From assembly GCA_014728295.1 (NCBI GenBank), contig WJLW01000002.1, positions 1 through 64,000 on the forward strand: a stretch of DNA of 64,000 nucleotides, given 5' to 3'. The notes under the pieces were generated by a model. It worked only from the letters and a program-made list of their open reading frames with translations. It was not told where the DNA came from and ran no database searches. Numbering within the stretch: position 1 is the first letter of the stretch; every line of letters starts with the position of its first letter. This DNA comes from Chitinivibrionales bacterium. Lineage in GTDB: Bacteria; Fibrobacterota; Chitinivibrionia; Chitinivibrionales; WJKA01. A program made the translations under genes and the position numbers. Of this stretch, positions 1-9,158 are shown in pieces.

Positions 1-1
1 C

Positions 2-130
2 TGCTACATTCTGGGATATAATTACGGCAAACCCAGCGAGCGCGCCTTCTCGGATTGCTATTTCAGTATCATTTCTGCCTCTGATGTTGGAACCGCTTCC
101 ACGCGACAAAAAAAACCGAGCCTTGAATAG
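2..130 (+). CDS. 3' end of an unidentified gene (partial)
   Basis: Frame 2 is open from the left edge to a TAG at 128-130, giving 42 residues that begin CYILGYNYGKPSER. The mixed aromatic and charged composition is compatible with a real C-terminus. Nothing in it is recognisable and the gene starts outside the window. It could be a chance open frame. Confidence 0.3.
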   Translation, partial: CYILGYNYGKPSERAFSDCYFSIISASDVGTASTRQKKPSLE

Positions 131-262
131 GCGCCGGGAAGGCATCGGTGAGCATTTATACAATTAATAAGTATGTGCAATTTATACAATATTTTTTCAT
201 GAAACAATTCTCATTTGTCGTTATATTATTTGAGATTTATATGCTTTATTTTATTTAACAAA

Positions 263-1924
263 ATGGGAATGAACATGCGGTTTAAACGATTGATATTCTG
301 TGTTCTGTTATTTTTTGTGGGTATTGAGGCAATGGATGGCGTGGCGGTGGTTTTTATCAGGTACGGAAAATACAATACTACCTGGAAAATGGTACGCTAT
401 ACTATACAAAACGATCGCGTGGTCGACAGGGATACACTCTATACGTTGAAACATTTTGGTGACCCTAACAATGGCTGGACGGCGTATCAGCCCGATCAAC
501 TTAGCATCAACATGAGCGGAACGCATGTTGCTTTCCCTCTGGACGACCCGGATACAAAGCAACGCTACATCGGCATCATGCGCATTGACGGCACCGGCAG
601 GTTGATGAAAATTCCCACCAAAGGTCGCGCCAAGCAGCTTTTTTGGATCGAAGACGGCACGATTCTCTACTATGCCTTGAATTCATCCGACATATCCAAC
701 GTATTTATGGATGACTACTGGATTCGGCGGCTCAAGCTGATGAATGATTATGGGAAGGTTAATTTCCTTGATACTGCAGCGTGCAAAATGTCCTATTCGG
801 CTGCAGCAAATACCTTCGGCATTTCGCGAGACGGCAAAAAATATGTAACTGACATGGTAGGACCACCCTACGGATGTGAAAACCAGGATTCGGGCGCCCC
901 GGCACATTGCCTGGTAAACGGCTCGCGCACCAGCGGCGCGTTGATCACCGGCGATACCAGTCGGACGGCGCCGATAGCTTTCCGCTACGGCAACTGCGGC
1001 TCCGCTATTTCGCCTTCCGGTGACTACTGGCACCGGCATCCCGGCGATCATGACAAGAATACGTTTCACACCTGGGAAAATGCCCTGGCGTACGACACTG
1101 CCAAGTCACGCCCCGAGTGGCAGAATGTCGATCCGGATTGCGGTACCTTCCAGCATGATCTTTACAATCTCGAATGGGCGGTAGACGATCCCAACGATCC
1201 CCTGCGCAATCTCGAAGCTAAATTCCGGGGCGGCGACTGGGTAAGTTATGCGGTAGGCTGCAACAGCGGTACGATCTGCTGGGCGGCCAACTCCGACAAA
1301 TGGTTTTGCCCCATCCTCCAATGGCGGCCAAACGTTGGAGCCGGTAATTTCACGGCTATAAACTGGAAGAATAAAAAAGCATTTAACGTTACAAAAATTC
1401 CTCCGCAAAAATCGACATACAAGCACCCCGCCGGTTTTACCATGGCTGAGTTTAGGGGCATTGACATTCCGCAGAATGGCGCGGATACGATTTATGCCCT
1501 GCGCGGCGATATGTGGTGCAGCACCCGTGATGATGTTGTCGATAAATTCTGGAAATACGTGGAAAACCGGGATACCTACGCACAGGAACTGGATAATTTT
1601 TTGCACATGGATGCCGCTGCCAAAAGCAATATCATGTTCGAAGAGATGGCAACAGCCTCCGGCGGTCCGGGTGCATCACGCACTCTGCAGCGCGGCATGC
1701 CGGTAGGCATTCGCTACAGTCGCAAGCTCGTGCACGTCACCGTGCCGGATAATGCGCAGCGTTCATTTCTCCTTGCCGATATCTCAGGTAAAATTTTCTA
1801 CCGGGGCAGTAGTTCAAAAAGCAAAATATCGTTCGGTACCAACCTCATACGCGGCCGACACGCAATTCTGGTAGTAGGCGCAGGAACAAACAAGATCGCC
1901 AGGCGCCTTGCTCCGGTTTATTGA
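263..1924 (+). CDS. Secreted beta-propeller-like protein with C-terminal sorting-type domain
   Basis: The product looks like an exported protein. A basic N-terminus (MRFKRL) leads into a hydrophobic stretch, which is a signal peptide. Repeats of the kind 'H.AFPLDDPDT...YIGIMRIDG' and 'SPSGDYW' recall the PD40/TolB-type beta-propeller blades that read out 'data then formatted value'. The last 75 or so residues (around VTVPDN..., ADISGKIFY, RGRHAILVV) fit the pattern of T9SS-type C-terminal sorting domains. It resembles the protein at 19259-21487 in overall plan. The frame is open from a TTG at 215, but no ribosome site supports that start, and the ATG at 263 or 275 puts the signal peptide at the N-terminus. 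Ligand and role are unknown. The sorting role is inference. Confidence 0.75.
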   Translation: MGMNMRFKRLIFCVLLFFVGIEAMDGVAVVFIRYGKYNTTWKMVRYTIQNDRVVDRDTLYTLKHFGDPNNGWTAYQPDQLSINMSGTHVAFPLDDPDTKQRYIGIMRIDGTGRLMKIPTKGRAKQLFWIEDGTILYYALNSSDISNVFMDDYWIRRLKLMNDYGKVNFLDTAACKMSYSAAANTFGISRDGKKYVTDMVGPPYGCENQDSGAPAHCLVNGSRTSGALITGDTSRTAPIAFRYGNCGSAISPSGDYWHRHPGDHDKNTFHTWENALAYDTAKSRPEWQNVDPDCGTFQHDLYNLEWAVDDPNDPLRNLEAKFRGGDWVSYAVGCNSGTICWAANSDKWFCPILQWRPNVGAGNFTAINWKNKKAFNVTKIPPQKSTYKHPAGFTMAEFRGIDIPQNGADTIYALRGDMWCSTRDDVVDKFWKYVENRDTYAQELDNFLHMDAAAKSNIMFEEMATASGGPGASRTLQRGMPVGIRYSRKLVHVTVPDNAQRSFLLADISGKIFYRGSSSKSKISFGTNLIRGRHAILVVGAGTNKIARRLAPVY

Positions 1925-1935
1925 CAAGTGCGTTG

Positions 1936-2217
1936 CTATGCCATGCGGGGAAAATCCCTGTTGTGCATGATTTTGAACAAGGGATTGGGCTTGTGCAGAT
2001 GAGGATCATGGGCGCTCAGGCGGTGATGCTTCCCGCGGCGTGTTTCTACCTCGATCGTCTCATCGTCCAACACGGCTGAGACCCGCCAGTACTTTGTCAC
2101 ATCGTAGGAATAGTGGTCACCGTTTGGCGCAGGATAGACCGATTCGGCGCGTGGGCCCGGATGCTCTGAAACTTTGTGTTTTGTGTAGAGGACGGAATCT
2201 CCTACTTGGAATTTCAT
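1936..2217 (-). CDS. Small conserved protein of unknown function
   Basis: A 93-residue soluble protein beginning MKFQVGDSVLYTKHKVS. The opening resembles the short beta-barrel start of KOW/SH3-like or CarD-like domains ('F.VGD.V.Y...G'). The remainder (WRVSAVLDDETIEVETRRGK) also looks like a small barrel, ending in a His-rich tail. I cannot assign a function. An upstream in-frame ATG at 2235 exists, but its first codons contain the ribosome site AAAGGAA, which sits correctly before the ATG at 2217, so I take the latter. The gene converges on the propeller gene with an 11-nt gap, and no terminator is visible between them. Confidence 0.75.
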   Translation of the reverse strand: MKFQVGDSVLYTKHKVSEHPGPRAESVYPAPNGDHYSYDVTKYWRVSAVLDDETIEVETRRGKHHRLSAHDPHLHKPNPLFKIMHNRDFPRMA

Positions 2218-2235
2218 AATAGTGTTTCCTTTCAA

Positions 2236-2586
2236 AACAAATCACCTCTCATACTCCTTATTACGAAATATATGACATTTTACTGTTATTCACAATGACA
2301 AACGCTCATTTTTCAAGCTGGCCCATGATTCAGCTAAGCTATTGTTGCGGAACCATCAGGAGGTTTGAAATTCTGCAAGCTCTTCCGATGGCCATCCGGT
2401 AGGGCCGGTTGCGCCCTTTTGACAGCGAACATCACACCGGACAGTCGGTGATTAGTCTTTGCATGCGGTAGAATGTGCGCTGCCCAGTAAAATTCTGGCT
2501 TGACGTGCTCAAAAATGCAACTGCCTGCTGCAACGACGGTAGTATTGATTGCATCGGGCAGGTAAGCTATATTGATGTAACTGACT
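2236..2586. other. Intergenic region upstream of the splB-like gene
   Basis: A 351-bp divergent gap between the small conserved gene and the radical SAM gene. Apart from the promoter-like pair at 2545-2573 I see no gene, repeat or RNA in it. A 76-codon open frame starting at 2475 runs into the radical SAM gene in another frame and looks like a shadow. Confidence 0.5.
2545..2573 (+). promoter_or_regulatory. Sigma-70-type promoter for the splB-like/globin pair
   Basis: TTGATT and TATATT are separated by exactly 17 bp. The expected transcript start is near 2580, only about 7 nt before the ATG at 2587, so the message would be nearly leaderless. No Shine-Dalgarno sequence precedes that ATG, which agrees with this. 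Confidence 0.45.
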
Positions 2587-3894
2587 ATGAAACCGCCGGC
2601 AGCTTCAGATATCGCCTATCTCGCGCAGAAATTCAGCCTCTTCGGCAGGTTGACGGATGCATCGCAGCAGTTCTTGCACGCGCTTTACCTGCGATATCAG
2701 TTTAGTTTTCAGCAATTCCGGCTGCTGGTCGAGTATGGCCGCGATCTCGAAATGTGGAACGAAGCATCGTTTGAGCACCACTGGCGCGAATGCGAACGAC
2801 GCACTGCCGACGTCAATGACGTCAGGGTTCGCAAAGATAAAGCATTTGCCGAATTGCGCAATCGCCTTCAGCGAATAAAAGCCGCACCGACTAATTATAC
2901 GCAACAGTCAATTCGAACTCCCCGGCGCATGCCGCTCGAATACATTGACGAAAGCTCCGGTCGCACCATTTTCGGCTATTGCCCGGTCGCATCCGAAAAG
3001 ACGGTGTGCTGCAACCTGCGCACACTCGATGCCGTGCAGAATTGTCGCTACGCGTGCAGCTATTGCACGATTCAGACCTTCTACGGCAATAACGTCATTT
3101 TCGACAAAGATCTGCCGCACAAGCTGCAACAACTTGAATCGGAGCTGGAATCCGGACGTTACTACCGGATCGGCACCGGTCAATCATCTGATGCGCTGGC
3201 GTGGGGTAATCGCAACGGCATGCTGGATCAGCTCTGTGCCTTTGCACGACGCAATCGCCAAATCCTGCTCGAGTTCAAAACTAAATCGGGCTTTTTCCGC
3301 TGGTTCGAGGAAAATGATGCTCCGCCCAATGTCGTCTGCAGTTGGACCCTCAATCCGGATATCATCATTGCCGCCGAAGAGCACGCAACGGCACAACTTG
3401 ACCAACGCATCACGGCCGCACGCAAGGTTGCGGACACGGGTACAAAAATTGCCTTTCATTTTCATCCCCTGGTGTATTACGAAGAGTGGGAAGCCGCCTA
3501 TCCGGAGCTGGCGCAGCGCATTATCGACACATTCGATCCTGCCGAAGTGCTGTTCGTCTCATTCGGCTCGGTGACCTTCATCAAGCCGGTCATCAAGGCA
3601 ATCCGCAAACGGGGCGAGCCGACCAGAATTCTGCAAATGGATATGGTCCCCGGCCCGCACGGCAAACTGACCTATCCCGACGAAATCAAGGTACGCATGT
3701 TCAAAAAAATGTACGCTACATTCGAACCCTGGCACAGCAATGTGTTTTTTTACTTGTGCATGGAACGTGACTATTTCTGGCATCAGACATTCGGTCATTG
3801 CTATCCGTCGAACGAAGCATTCGAGCGTGATTTCGGCAAGCAGGTGATGGCAAAGATAAATCGCAGCAGTCAACCAGCCCGGTCGCAACGGTAG
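2587..3894 (+). CDS. Spore photoproduct lyase-like radical SAM protein
   Basis: A 435-residue radical S-adenosylmethionine enzyme of the SplB-like group. The cluster-binding motif CX3CX2C is visible at C153, C157 and C160 (CRYACSYC), followed by a SAM-domain barrel with motifs such as GTGQSSDAL and CSWTLNP. Family members repair the UV thymine dimer 'spore photoproduct' or act on related nucleic acid lesions. Non-spore-forming bacteria carry uncharacterised homologues, so the substrate here is uncertain. The N-terminal 110 residues are helical and charged, longer than in Bacillus SplB. The globin gene starts 1 nt after the stop codon (ATG at 3896), so the two are probably co-transcribed, and the haem protein may guard an oxygen-sensitive iron-sulfur enzyme (inference). 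The ATG at 2587 has no clear ribosome site. Confidence 0.8.
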   Translation: MKPPAASDIAYLAQKFSLFGRLTDASQQFLHALYLRYQFSFQQFRLLVEYGRDLEMWNEASFEHHWRECERRTADVNDVRVRKDKAFAELRNRLQRIKAAPTNYTQQSIRTPRRMPLEYIDESSGRTIFGYCPVASEKTVCCNLRTLDAVQNCRYACSYCTIQTFYGNNVIFDKDLPHKLQQLESELESGRYYRIGTGQSSDALAWGNRNGMLDQLCAFARRNRQILLEFKTKSGFFRWFEENDAPPNVVCSWTLNPDIIIAAEEHATAQLDQRITAARKVADTGTKIAFHFHPLVYYEEWEAAYPELAQRIIDTFDPAEVLFVSFGSVTFIKPVIKAIRKRGEPTRILQMDMVPGPHGKLTYPDEIKVRMFKKMYATFEPWHSNVFFYLCMERDYFWHQTFGHCYPSNEAFERDFGKQVMAKINRSSQPARSQR

Positions 3895-3895
3895 T

Positions 3896-4324
3896 ATGGA
3901 ACGAGAGATATACACACCCGCATCCGGACCACCGCAGGGTATCGCACCCGGCAGAGAAATCTACGCGGCGATGGGGGCGGACAACATCTACGCCATGTGC
4001 GCCGATTTCTACTCCAGGCTGGAGCAATCCGCAATCCGCCCGCTCTTTGCTGATGATATGCCGGCCGCGTCACGCAAAACCGCCGAATTTCTCATGGGCA
4101 TTACCGGTGGGCCGCCAATCTATGCACAAAAGTACGGCCCGCCGCGTATGCGTGCCCGTCACCTCAAATTCGCCATCGACGAACCGGCGCGGCAAGTCTG
4201 GCTGGGTTGCTTTATGAAAGTACTGGACTACGCAGTCGAGCGGTACCAGTTCCCGCAGGAGCACCTGGAGGGATTTCGGCGGTATCTGGTGGGGTTTTCG
4301 TCGTGGATGGTTAATGTACCGTGA
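3896..4324 (+). CDS. Group II truncated haemoglobin
   Basis: A 142-residue globin of the 2-over-2 class. Seen in the sequence: the E/F-region signature GGPP.YAQKYG, the RARHLKFAI segment whose H89 is the proximal haem ligand, and W102 at the position of the conserved G8 tryptophan of group II proteins. The N-terminal extension of about 20 residues (Pro/Gly-rich) precedes the globin core. Known roles of the family are binding or detoxifying O2, NO or peroxide. It sits 1 nt downstream of the splB-like gene and is presumably translated from the same message. A second copy lies at 7156-7586 and is frameshifted, so this is the functional one. Confidence 0.88.
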   Translation: MEREIYTPASGPPQGIAPGREIYAAMGADNIYAMCADFYSRLEQSAIRPLFADDMPAASRKTAEFLMGITGGPPIYAQKYGPPRMRARHLKFAIDEPARQVWLGCFMKVLDYAVERYQFPQEHLEGFRRYLVGFSSWMVNVP

Positions 4325-4571
4325 TGCCGCGACGCGTTGAGGAGAGAAAATGGCGACCTGGCGTTACTCCGCAAGACGATTCGTAAATGTTAAAGCTTTT
4401 CCGGACGCTTCGTAGCGAAATTTTCCGGCGTTAACCACGTTACGGACGCTTCGGGAGGCGTTATCAGGTTGCTGGACGGGCTCAGCATGACGTTGCAGCC
4501 GAATTCCTCGGTACAGATAAGCACCGCTCCTCCGCCAACTCATCGCATCGTGGCATCGTGTTTTCACTGCG

Positions 4572-6380
4572 TCAGTCGCTAACGGTGAAAAGCTTTCGAT
4601 TGACAATCGAGCCCGAATTCACCCTCAGACAGTAGATTCCATTCGTCAATCGGCCAGTCTCGAACCTTGCTGTCGATGCATTGCCGGCTTTTCGGACAGC
4701 AATCAGCCTGCCGTTCAGATCGGTAATGCTGAGTTTGCTGTTATGAGTCAACCCGGTGACGGTAAGCAGTTTATTGCGACGGGTTACGTTAAGAGCCGAT
4801 CTGCCTGCCGCAAATCGAAGGGAAGCATTACCTGATGCGACATCGATCACAGCGTCATCCCAGCACTGATCATTCTCAAAATCTGCATCAGCATAGTAGA
4901 CGACGATCCTGTCTACAGTGCCGATCTGCAACATGCCGTCGTTGGGATTCGCGGCAGCTTCTTCGAGCGCGATGCCGGTTGAGGTGAAAAGCGAGTCGTC
5001 TGCGTCAACCTCCTCGAGCAAGACCTGCTCGCTGTCGCCGGTTGTGCTGCTGGTCAACGTAACGGCGTAGTCTTCAACCAGAGACCCCGAAGTATTAGCG
5101 TCGCTATCGTCAAGCTTGATGTAGACCTCGTCGGACGGCACAAACTGCAAAGCATTGTTGCCGTTCTCATCGGTCAAATAGATGTGAAACAGGTAACGAT
5201 AGATGGATTTGGCGAATGCCTGCCCCTGCGCGTAGAGATCGGCTTCGGTGGTTGCGGCTCCGGTGATGCGTTTGTTGCCGGTTGATTCGGACGTGATTAT
5301 GTTGAGGCCGTGCTGCTTGCGCAATGCCAGTCGTCCCATGCCCGCACGGCCGTCGCTGAATGTCCACTTGCTCCAGCGTTGCCATGTGTCAAACCGGATC
5401 AGGTGGCTGAGAAAGGTAACCTGATCATCGACATAGGGGTGTCCCGCAACCGAAGCTCTGGTGCGATAGCCGCCGTCACCGTTTGAGCTCGGCCAGGTGT
5501 GATGATCGATGGCAAAGGAGACGGTGAGGTTGTTAGTGAGAATGAGCTCGTCCATTGCGGTATGAATTGCTTTGATTTCATCCGGCTCGCGGTACTGTGT
5601 TGTGGAATCGTATTGGCGGTTGAGATCAAGGCCCTCGCTGCTCTGGCGCGTGTTGGCGACGATTCCGTCGGGATTGATGGCGGGGATGATTTTCCACAAC
5701 ATGCGATCACGGATCTCCCCGGCCAGATCACTCGTATCCGTCAGCAACCAGTCGATCAGTCCTTCCATGATGTAGCTTTGCTGCATCTCGTTGCCGTGCA
5801 CCCGGAACTGCTGCCACATTATCTTTTTGCCGGCATCGCTTGCCTGCGGGTTGGTGACCGTGAACAAATCGATATCCCTGCCCTGCACGCTCTGACCGAG
5901 TACCTCGTGGTCGATATACTGGTGATTTTTCACGGAATCGACATACTGCGTCAAGCGAGCATAGTTGTAATAGGAGAGCGCCGTCGTTGCCTGCGATTTG
6001 GCCATCGGCTGCGGTTTGAGTCGCAGCCAGCCGGATTCGTGCGTAAATTGCAAGGTGATAATAAAATCAGTTCCCGTGCGCGTCATCGACACATCCTGCC
6101 AATTTGCGCCGTCTGATGATTGTGCCGGCGCCACGGCAAACGGCGGATTGCTTATTATGAATCGAATTGGGTGACTGTTGGCAAATCTGCTCACGAAAAT
6201 ATCAAATTTGCTCCCGCACCCCGGAGCGGCGAAGTCAACGACGATTTCATTATGGGCATTCACGGAAAAGAACATGCACTCGCCGCTTTCGGAGTAGTCG
6301 ATGAGATTGCGGGTGTTAAAAGCGGAGAGAGTGGCTGAGAAAAAAAGCAACATGCCGGAAACGATGAGGGATACGCGCAT
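4572..6380 (-). CDS. Secreted M14 zinc carboxypeptidase with sorting-type C-terminal domain
   Basis: A 602-residue exported metallopeptidase. It has a signal peptide at residues 1-20, a beta-rich pre-domain to about 125, then an M14 peptidase domain. Visible active-site elements are H195 and E198 (VHGNE), N254-R255 (DLNRQY), a third zinc ligand in IDHHTW (H293 or H294), and a candidate catalytic glutamate E365 in TSESTG. Family members remove C-terminal residues from peptides or trim peptidoglycan stems. Residues from about 525 form a compact domain with ITDLNGRLI and LTNGIYCLRV, which closely follows the T9SS sorting-domain pattern. The gene sits between the intact globin and the decayed duplication and is absent from the second duplication copy, so it was inserted into one copy or lost from the other. 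Confidence 0.85.
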   Translation of the reverse strand: MRVSLIVSGMLLFFSATLSAFNTRNLIDYSESGECMFFSVNAHNEIVVDFAAPGCGSKFDIFVSRFANSHPIRFIISNPPFAVAPAQSSDGANWQDVSMTRTGTDFIITLQFTHESGWLRLKPQPMAKSQATTALSYYNYARLTQYVDSVKNHQYIDHEVLGQSVQGRDIDLFTVTNPQASDAGKKIMWQQFRVHGNEMQQSYIMEGLIDWLLTDTSDLAGEIRDRMLWKIIPAINPDGIVANTRQSSEGLDLNRQYDSTTQYREPDEIKAIHTAMDELILTNNLTVSFAIDHHTWPSSNGDGGYRTRASVAGHPYVDDQVTFLSHLIRFDTWQRWSKWTFSDGRAGMGRLALRKQHGLNIITSESTGNKRITGAATTEADLYAQGQAFAKSIYRYLFHIYLTDENGNNALQFVPSDEVYIKLDDSDANTSGSLVEDYAVTLTSSTTGDSEQVLLEEVDADDSLFTSTGIALEEAAANPNDGMLQIGTVDRIVVYYADADFENDQCWDDAVIDVASGNASLRFAAGRSALNVTRRNKLLTVTGLTHNSKLSITDLNGRLIAVRKAGNASTARFETGRLTNGIYCLRVNSGSIVNRKLFTVSD

Positions 6381-6517
6381 ACGGGCAACCTTTGCAGTGG
6401 TGTATGTGGGAATGGATTTGTGCGGGGCTGATTTAAATATAGCTCACTAATGGCGAATTTGCACAAAAAATGTGCAATCAAATACATTCTTACCTTTAGA
6501 TATGCGGCTACCGTCAG

Positions 6518-6762
6518 TTTTTCGCGCAATGCGGCGTGTCGGTCCGCTGTAGGAGGGAATGAATGATGGCGGTGAACGGGATCATGTCGACAAGCTCCTC
6601 ATTCGTATGCTCGGGACCAACCGGCTCCACGCAGGTGCCCACGCCCAGGCCCGCTTCCTGAAAATTGCGGATGTTCGCTTTGCGCCGCTCTTCGCTGTAG
6701 CGACCCACATGCAGAATCACGCCAACCTGCCCATAATCCAAGGTCTCGAGCTGTAGCCCCAA
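6518..6762 (-). pseudogene. Remnant of a biotin-synthase-like radical SAM gene
   Basis: About 80 codons match the central part of the intact gene at 7751-8782: ERRK..IRNFQEAGL, VGTCVEPVGPEHT and EELVDMIPFTA are shared almost word for word. After FTA one extra base shifts the frame. In the next frame the match resumes as SF.PSYSG..RRIA, so the copy is frameshifted near 6560. The iron-sulfur motif and both ends are missing. It is not expected to make a working enzyme. It forms one part of the tandem duplication covering 3.9-9.4 kb. Confidence 0.8.
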
Positions 6763-6922
6763 AGTATCCGTCGCCGCGAATTAGAGTAGTGCGGTGATTG
6801 ACTCGGGAACCGGTTGGAAAGGAGGTTCTTTGCCGTATTTTACGCCTGCCAATTTGCTATATTACAAATTAAATGCGCTATCTCAACCGGAATATGAATA
6901 CCGACAAGAAAGGTTGAAATTG

Positions 6923-7135
6923 ATGAACACTCGACACGTTCACTTACGGCATTTGACTATTCTCCTGATTACCGCGATACAGCTATCCAACGCAGACATT
7001 ATTCCGGCCTCCCGCAGAATCGAATGGGAGCCGGGCATGCCGGACGGCATACCTAATGACGCGGCAACGGTCAACGTAATGGACTTCGATGTTGCGGCGG
7101 ATGGAATGACGGATGATCACGATGCGTTTACAACC
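6923..7135 (+). pseudogene. Remnant of the pectate-lyase-like gene (5' end only)
   Basis: Seventy-one codons starting at the ATG at 6923 match the first 71 codons of the intact gene at 9159. The signal peptide is recognisable, and IIPASRRIEW, AATVNVMDF and DDHDAF are shared. By eye about 50 of 71 residues agree. The similarity also covers the upstream sequence from about 6888. It stops abruptly after DDHDAF and runs straight into the second globin copy, which marks the duplication joint near 7136-7146. The open frame continuing to 7576 is an artificial fusion. Confidence 0.78.
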
Positions 7136-7145
7136 ACTCCGTGGG

Positions 7146-7612
7146 CAACGATAATATGCAACGAGAGCTATACACACCCGCATCCGGACCGCCGCAGGGA
7201 GTTGCCCCCAGCAGAGAAATCTACGCGGCGATGGGGGCGGACAACATCTACGCCATGTGCGCCGACTTCTACACCGAGCTGGAGCGATCCGCAATCCGAC
7301 CGCTCTTTCCCGCCGACATGCCGGCCGCGTCACGCAAAACCGCCGAATTTCTCATGGGCATCATCGGCGGACCGCCAATCTATGCACAGAAGTACGGTCC
7401 CCCACGTATGCGTGCCCGTCACCTCAAATTTGCCATCGACGAACCGGCGCGGCAAGTCTCTGGCTGGGTTGCTTTATGAAAGTACTGGACTACGCAGTCG
7501 AGCGCTACCGCTTCCCGCAGGAGCACCTGGAGGGGTTTCGGCGGTGTCTGGTGGAATTTTCGGCGTGGATGGTTAATGTGCGCTGATGCCGCGACGCGTT
7601 GCGGGGAGAAAA
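7146..7612 (+). repeat. Second copy of the globin segment (direct repeat of 3886-4349)
   Basis: The segment repeats 3886-4349. It starts at GCAACG, just before the stop of the splB-like gene in copy 1, and continues about 25 bp beyond the globin stop through TGATGCCGCGACGCGTTG to GAGAAAAT, where the two copies diverge. This gives the left limit of the duplicated unit. The right limit is inside the pectate-lyase-like gene. Confidence 0.8.
7156..7586 (+). pseudogene. Frameshifted copy of the truncated haemoglobin gene
   Basis: This copy matches the intact globin at 3896-4324 over its whole length, with 127 of 142 residues identical when both frames are joined. Copy 1 reads CAAGTCTGGCTG where this copy reads CAAGTCTCTGGCTG. 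A 2-bp CT duplication near 7459 therefore shifts the frame just before the W of the G-helix region and stops translation at 7479. The proximal histidine region is still present upstream of the shift, but the last third of the fold is lost. It is probably a pseudogene. A sequencing error in the short repeat is the main alternative. Confidence 0.82.
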
Positions 7613-7750
7613 TTCATTTTGTAGCTATTTGGATTAAAAACGATGCGCATACTTTCCTGAGTATTCTGGTTTTATTTGCGCACAGTAGAATTATAACCTC
7701 TGATCCGGCAAAACGAAATCCAATCCGGAAAACTTGACATCATTCAGTAG

Positions 7751-8782
7751 TTATTGCGGTGCGTCGCGCTGTGACGCTGCGGTTTCAGGTTGCGCGCAAT
7801 AGCGGGTTTGCCTGTCCCATACTTCCCAGCCCGCTTCGTGATACAACCTGCGGCAATGTTCGACTGTATCGCCGCGACCGTCCTCGGTCCTGGCTTCGAC
7901 GTCGCGGGGATTGGCGCCCAGTTCGGCCCAGAATAAATTGGCTCCAGCCAGCGCACCGAGTGTGCACGGCTCATGTGTGCAGTTGCCCGGCACCGAAAGC
8001 GGCATAGCCAGACGCGTTATCGCCACAATTTGCGCCATGCGCAATTCCGAAATCATGCCCCGCTTTTCCATCTCCGTTCCGGGAATCGCGATGCGGCGTG
8101 CGGCTCCGCTGTAAGAGGGATTGAACGAAGCGGTGAACAGGATCATGTCGGCAAGCTCTTCTGGCGTGTGCTCGGGACCAACCGGCTCTACGCAGGTGCC
8201 CACGCTCAGACCCGCTTCCTGGAAATTGCGAATGCTCTTCTTGCGCCTTTCAGGCGACAGGGTTGTGTCTACACCTTCTCGCAGACGCAACGCATGATAG
8301 ACTCCGACAAACCCGGCATCCTTGAGCCGCTTTGCATTTGTAAGCGACTGATCACCGACATTGGCAATGAGTTTCGTTTCGGGCTTGAGGTGCGGCTTGA
8401 TCTCACGAATCATCTCCATAAACAATTCAAATGGGTACTGCGCCGTTGACATGATAAACAATGCATTTGCACCGCTTTGCTCGAGCTGCCGGGCGTATGC
8501 AACGGCCTGCTCCGGTGTCAACCTGATCTCTGCGGAAAATATGCCGTTATTCTGCGCAAAGGAACAGAAAAGGCAGTTGCACGTGCAGGGCGCCAGATTC
8601 AAGGCAAACTGGGCATGCACCTCCGCTTTACCGTCGGTCAGTTCCTTGGAAATGCGATTCGCTTCGGACATGACCAGGTAAGTTTCAACCGAGTCTTCCC
8701 GCCGACCCAAGAGGTGGATAAGCTCTTCCTTTGAGAGGGCTTCTGCGTCGCATGATTTTTTGAGAATGTCTTGTGTGTGCAT
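7751..8782 (-). CDS. Biotin-synthase-like radical SAM protein
   Basis: About 343 residues with the radical SAM motif CX3CX2C seen as CTCNCLFC in NLAPCTCNCLFC, followed by barrel motifs and a C-terminal segment with GNCTHEP and GANLFWAELGANP. The layout recalls the BioB/HydE/PylB/HmdB-type group, and the C-terminal 'A.LFWAE.GANPRD' stretch resembles the end of biotin-synthase-like enzymes. No other biotin genes are nearby, so I do not call it bioB. The open frame extends to a TTG at 8815; I prefer the ATG at 8782, though neither has a good ribosome site. It is transcribed away from the beta-helix gene across a 376-bp region. Confidence 0.75.
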   Translation of the reverse strand: MHTQDILKKSCDAEALSKEELIHLLGRREDSVETYLVMSEANRISKELTDGKAEVHAQFALNLAPCTCNCLFCSFAQNNGIFSAEIRLTPEQAVAYARQLEQSGANALFIMSTAQYPFELFMEMIREIKPHLKPETKLIANVGDQSLTNAKRLKDAGFVGVYHALRLREGVDTTLSPERRKKSIRNFQEAGLSVGTCVEPVGPEHTPEELADMILFTASFNPSYSGAARRIAIPGTEMEKRGMISELRMAQIVAITRLAMPLSVPGNCTHEPCTLGALAGANLFWAELGANPRDVEARTEDGRGDTVEHCRRLYHEAGWEVWDRQTRYCAQPETAASQRDAPQ

Positions 8783-9158
8783 GTGGTTTAGTATCCAGAT
8801 AGTAATGTGCGTCAAGGCAAGAACGCACTAAAATAGCCACTGCTGAATCAAATAGCAATAGCTGGTATTACCAGAATATGAAGGCATGATTGCCAATAGC
8901 GCGCTAACAAAATGCTCCCGCCCAAAAAGCCCTGTTTTCGCCAGTACACAATAAATGGTTAGCATTTTGATTGTGCTAAAATCTACTTCATACTATCTTG
9001 TATTTTTTATTCGGAAGCCATGCTGTCAGTAGCAAGTAAAAAGATAGAAATTGAAAAGAACAATATAGCACTAATAAAGGCGGATTTCTGCAATCTTGGA
9101 TCATATGTATCTAACACGAGCATCCGGAATATGCATACCGGCCAGAAGGGGTGAAATA
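8783..9158. other. Divergent intergenic region
   Basis: A 376-bp AT-rich region separates the divergent radical SAM and beta-helix genes and should carry promoters for both. I do not see an unambiguous promoter pair, hairpin or small gene. Its last 35 bp (from about 9124) match sequence upstream of the truncated copy at 6923. Confidence 0.4.

Noticed and set aside
4364..4606. Minus-strand open frame of 80 codons after the carboxypeptidase gene
   Set aside because: Overlaps the carboxypeptidase end in another frame and has no ribosome site or motif; only a repeated GGACGCTTCG catches the eye.
7751..8782. Calling the radical SAM gene bioB
   Set aside because: Biotin-pathway neighbours are missing, and similar proteins include HydE/PylB/HmdB-type enzymes.
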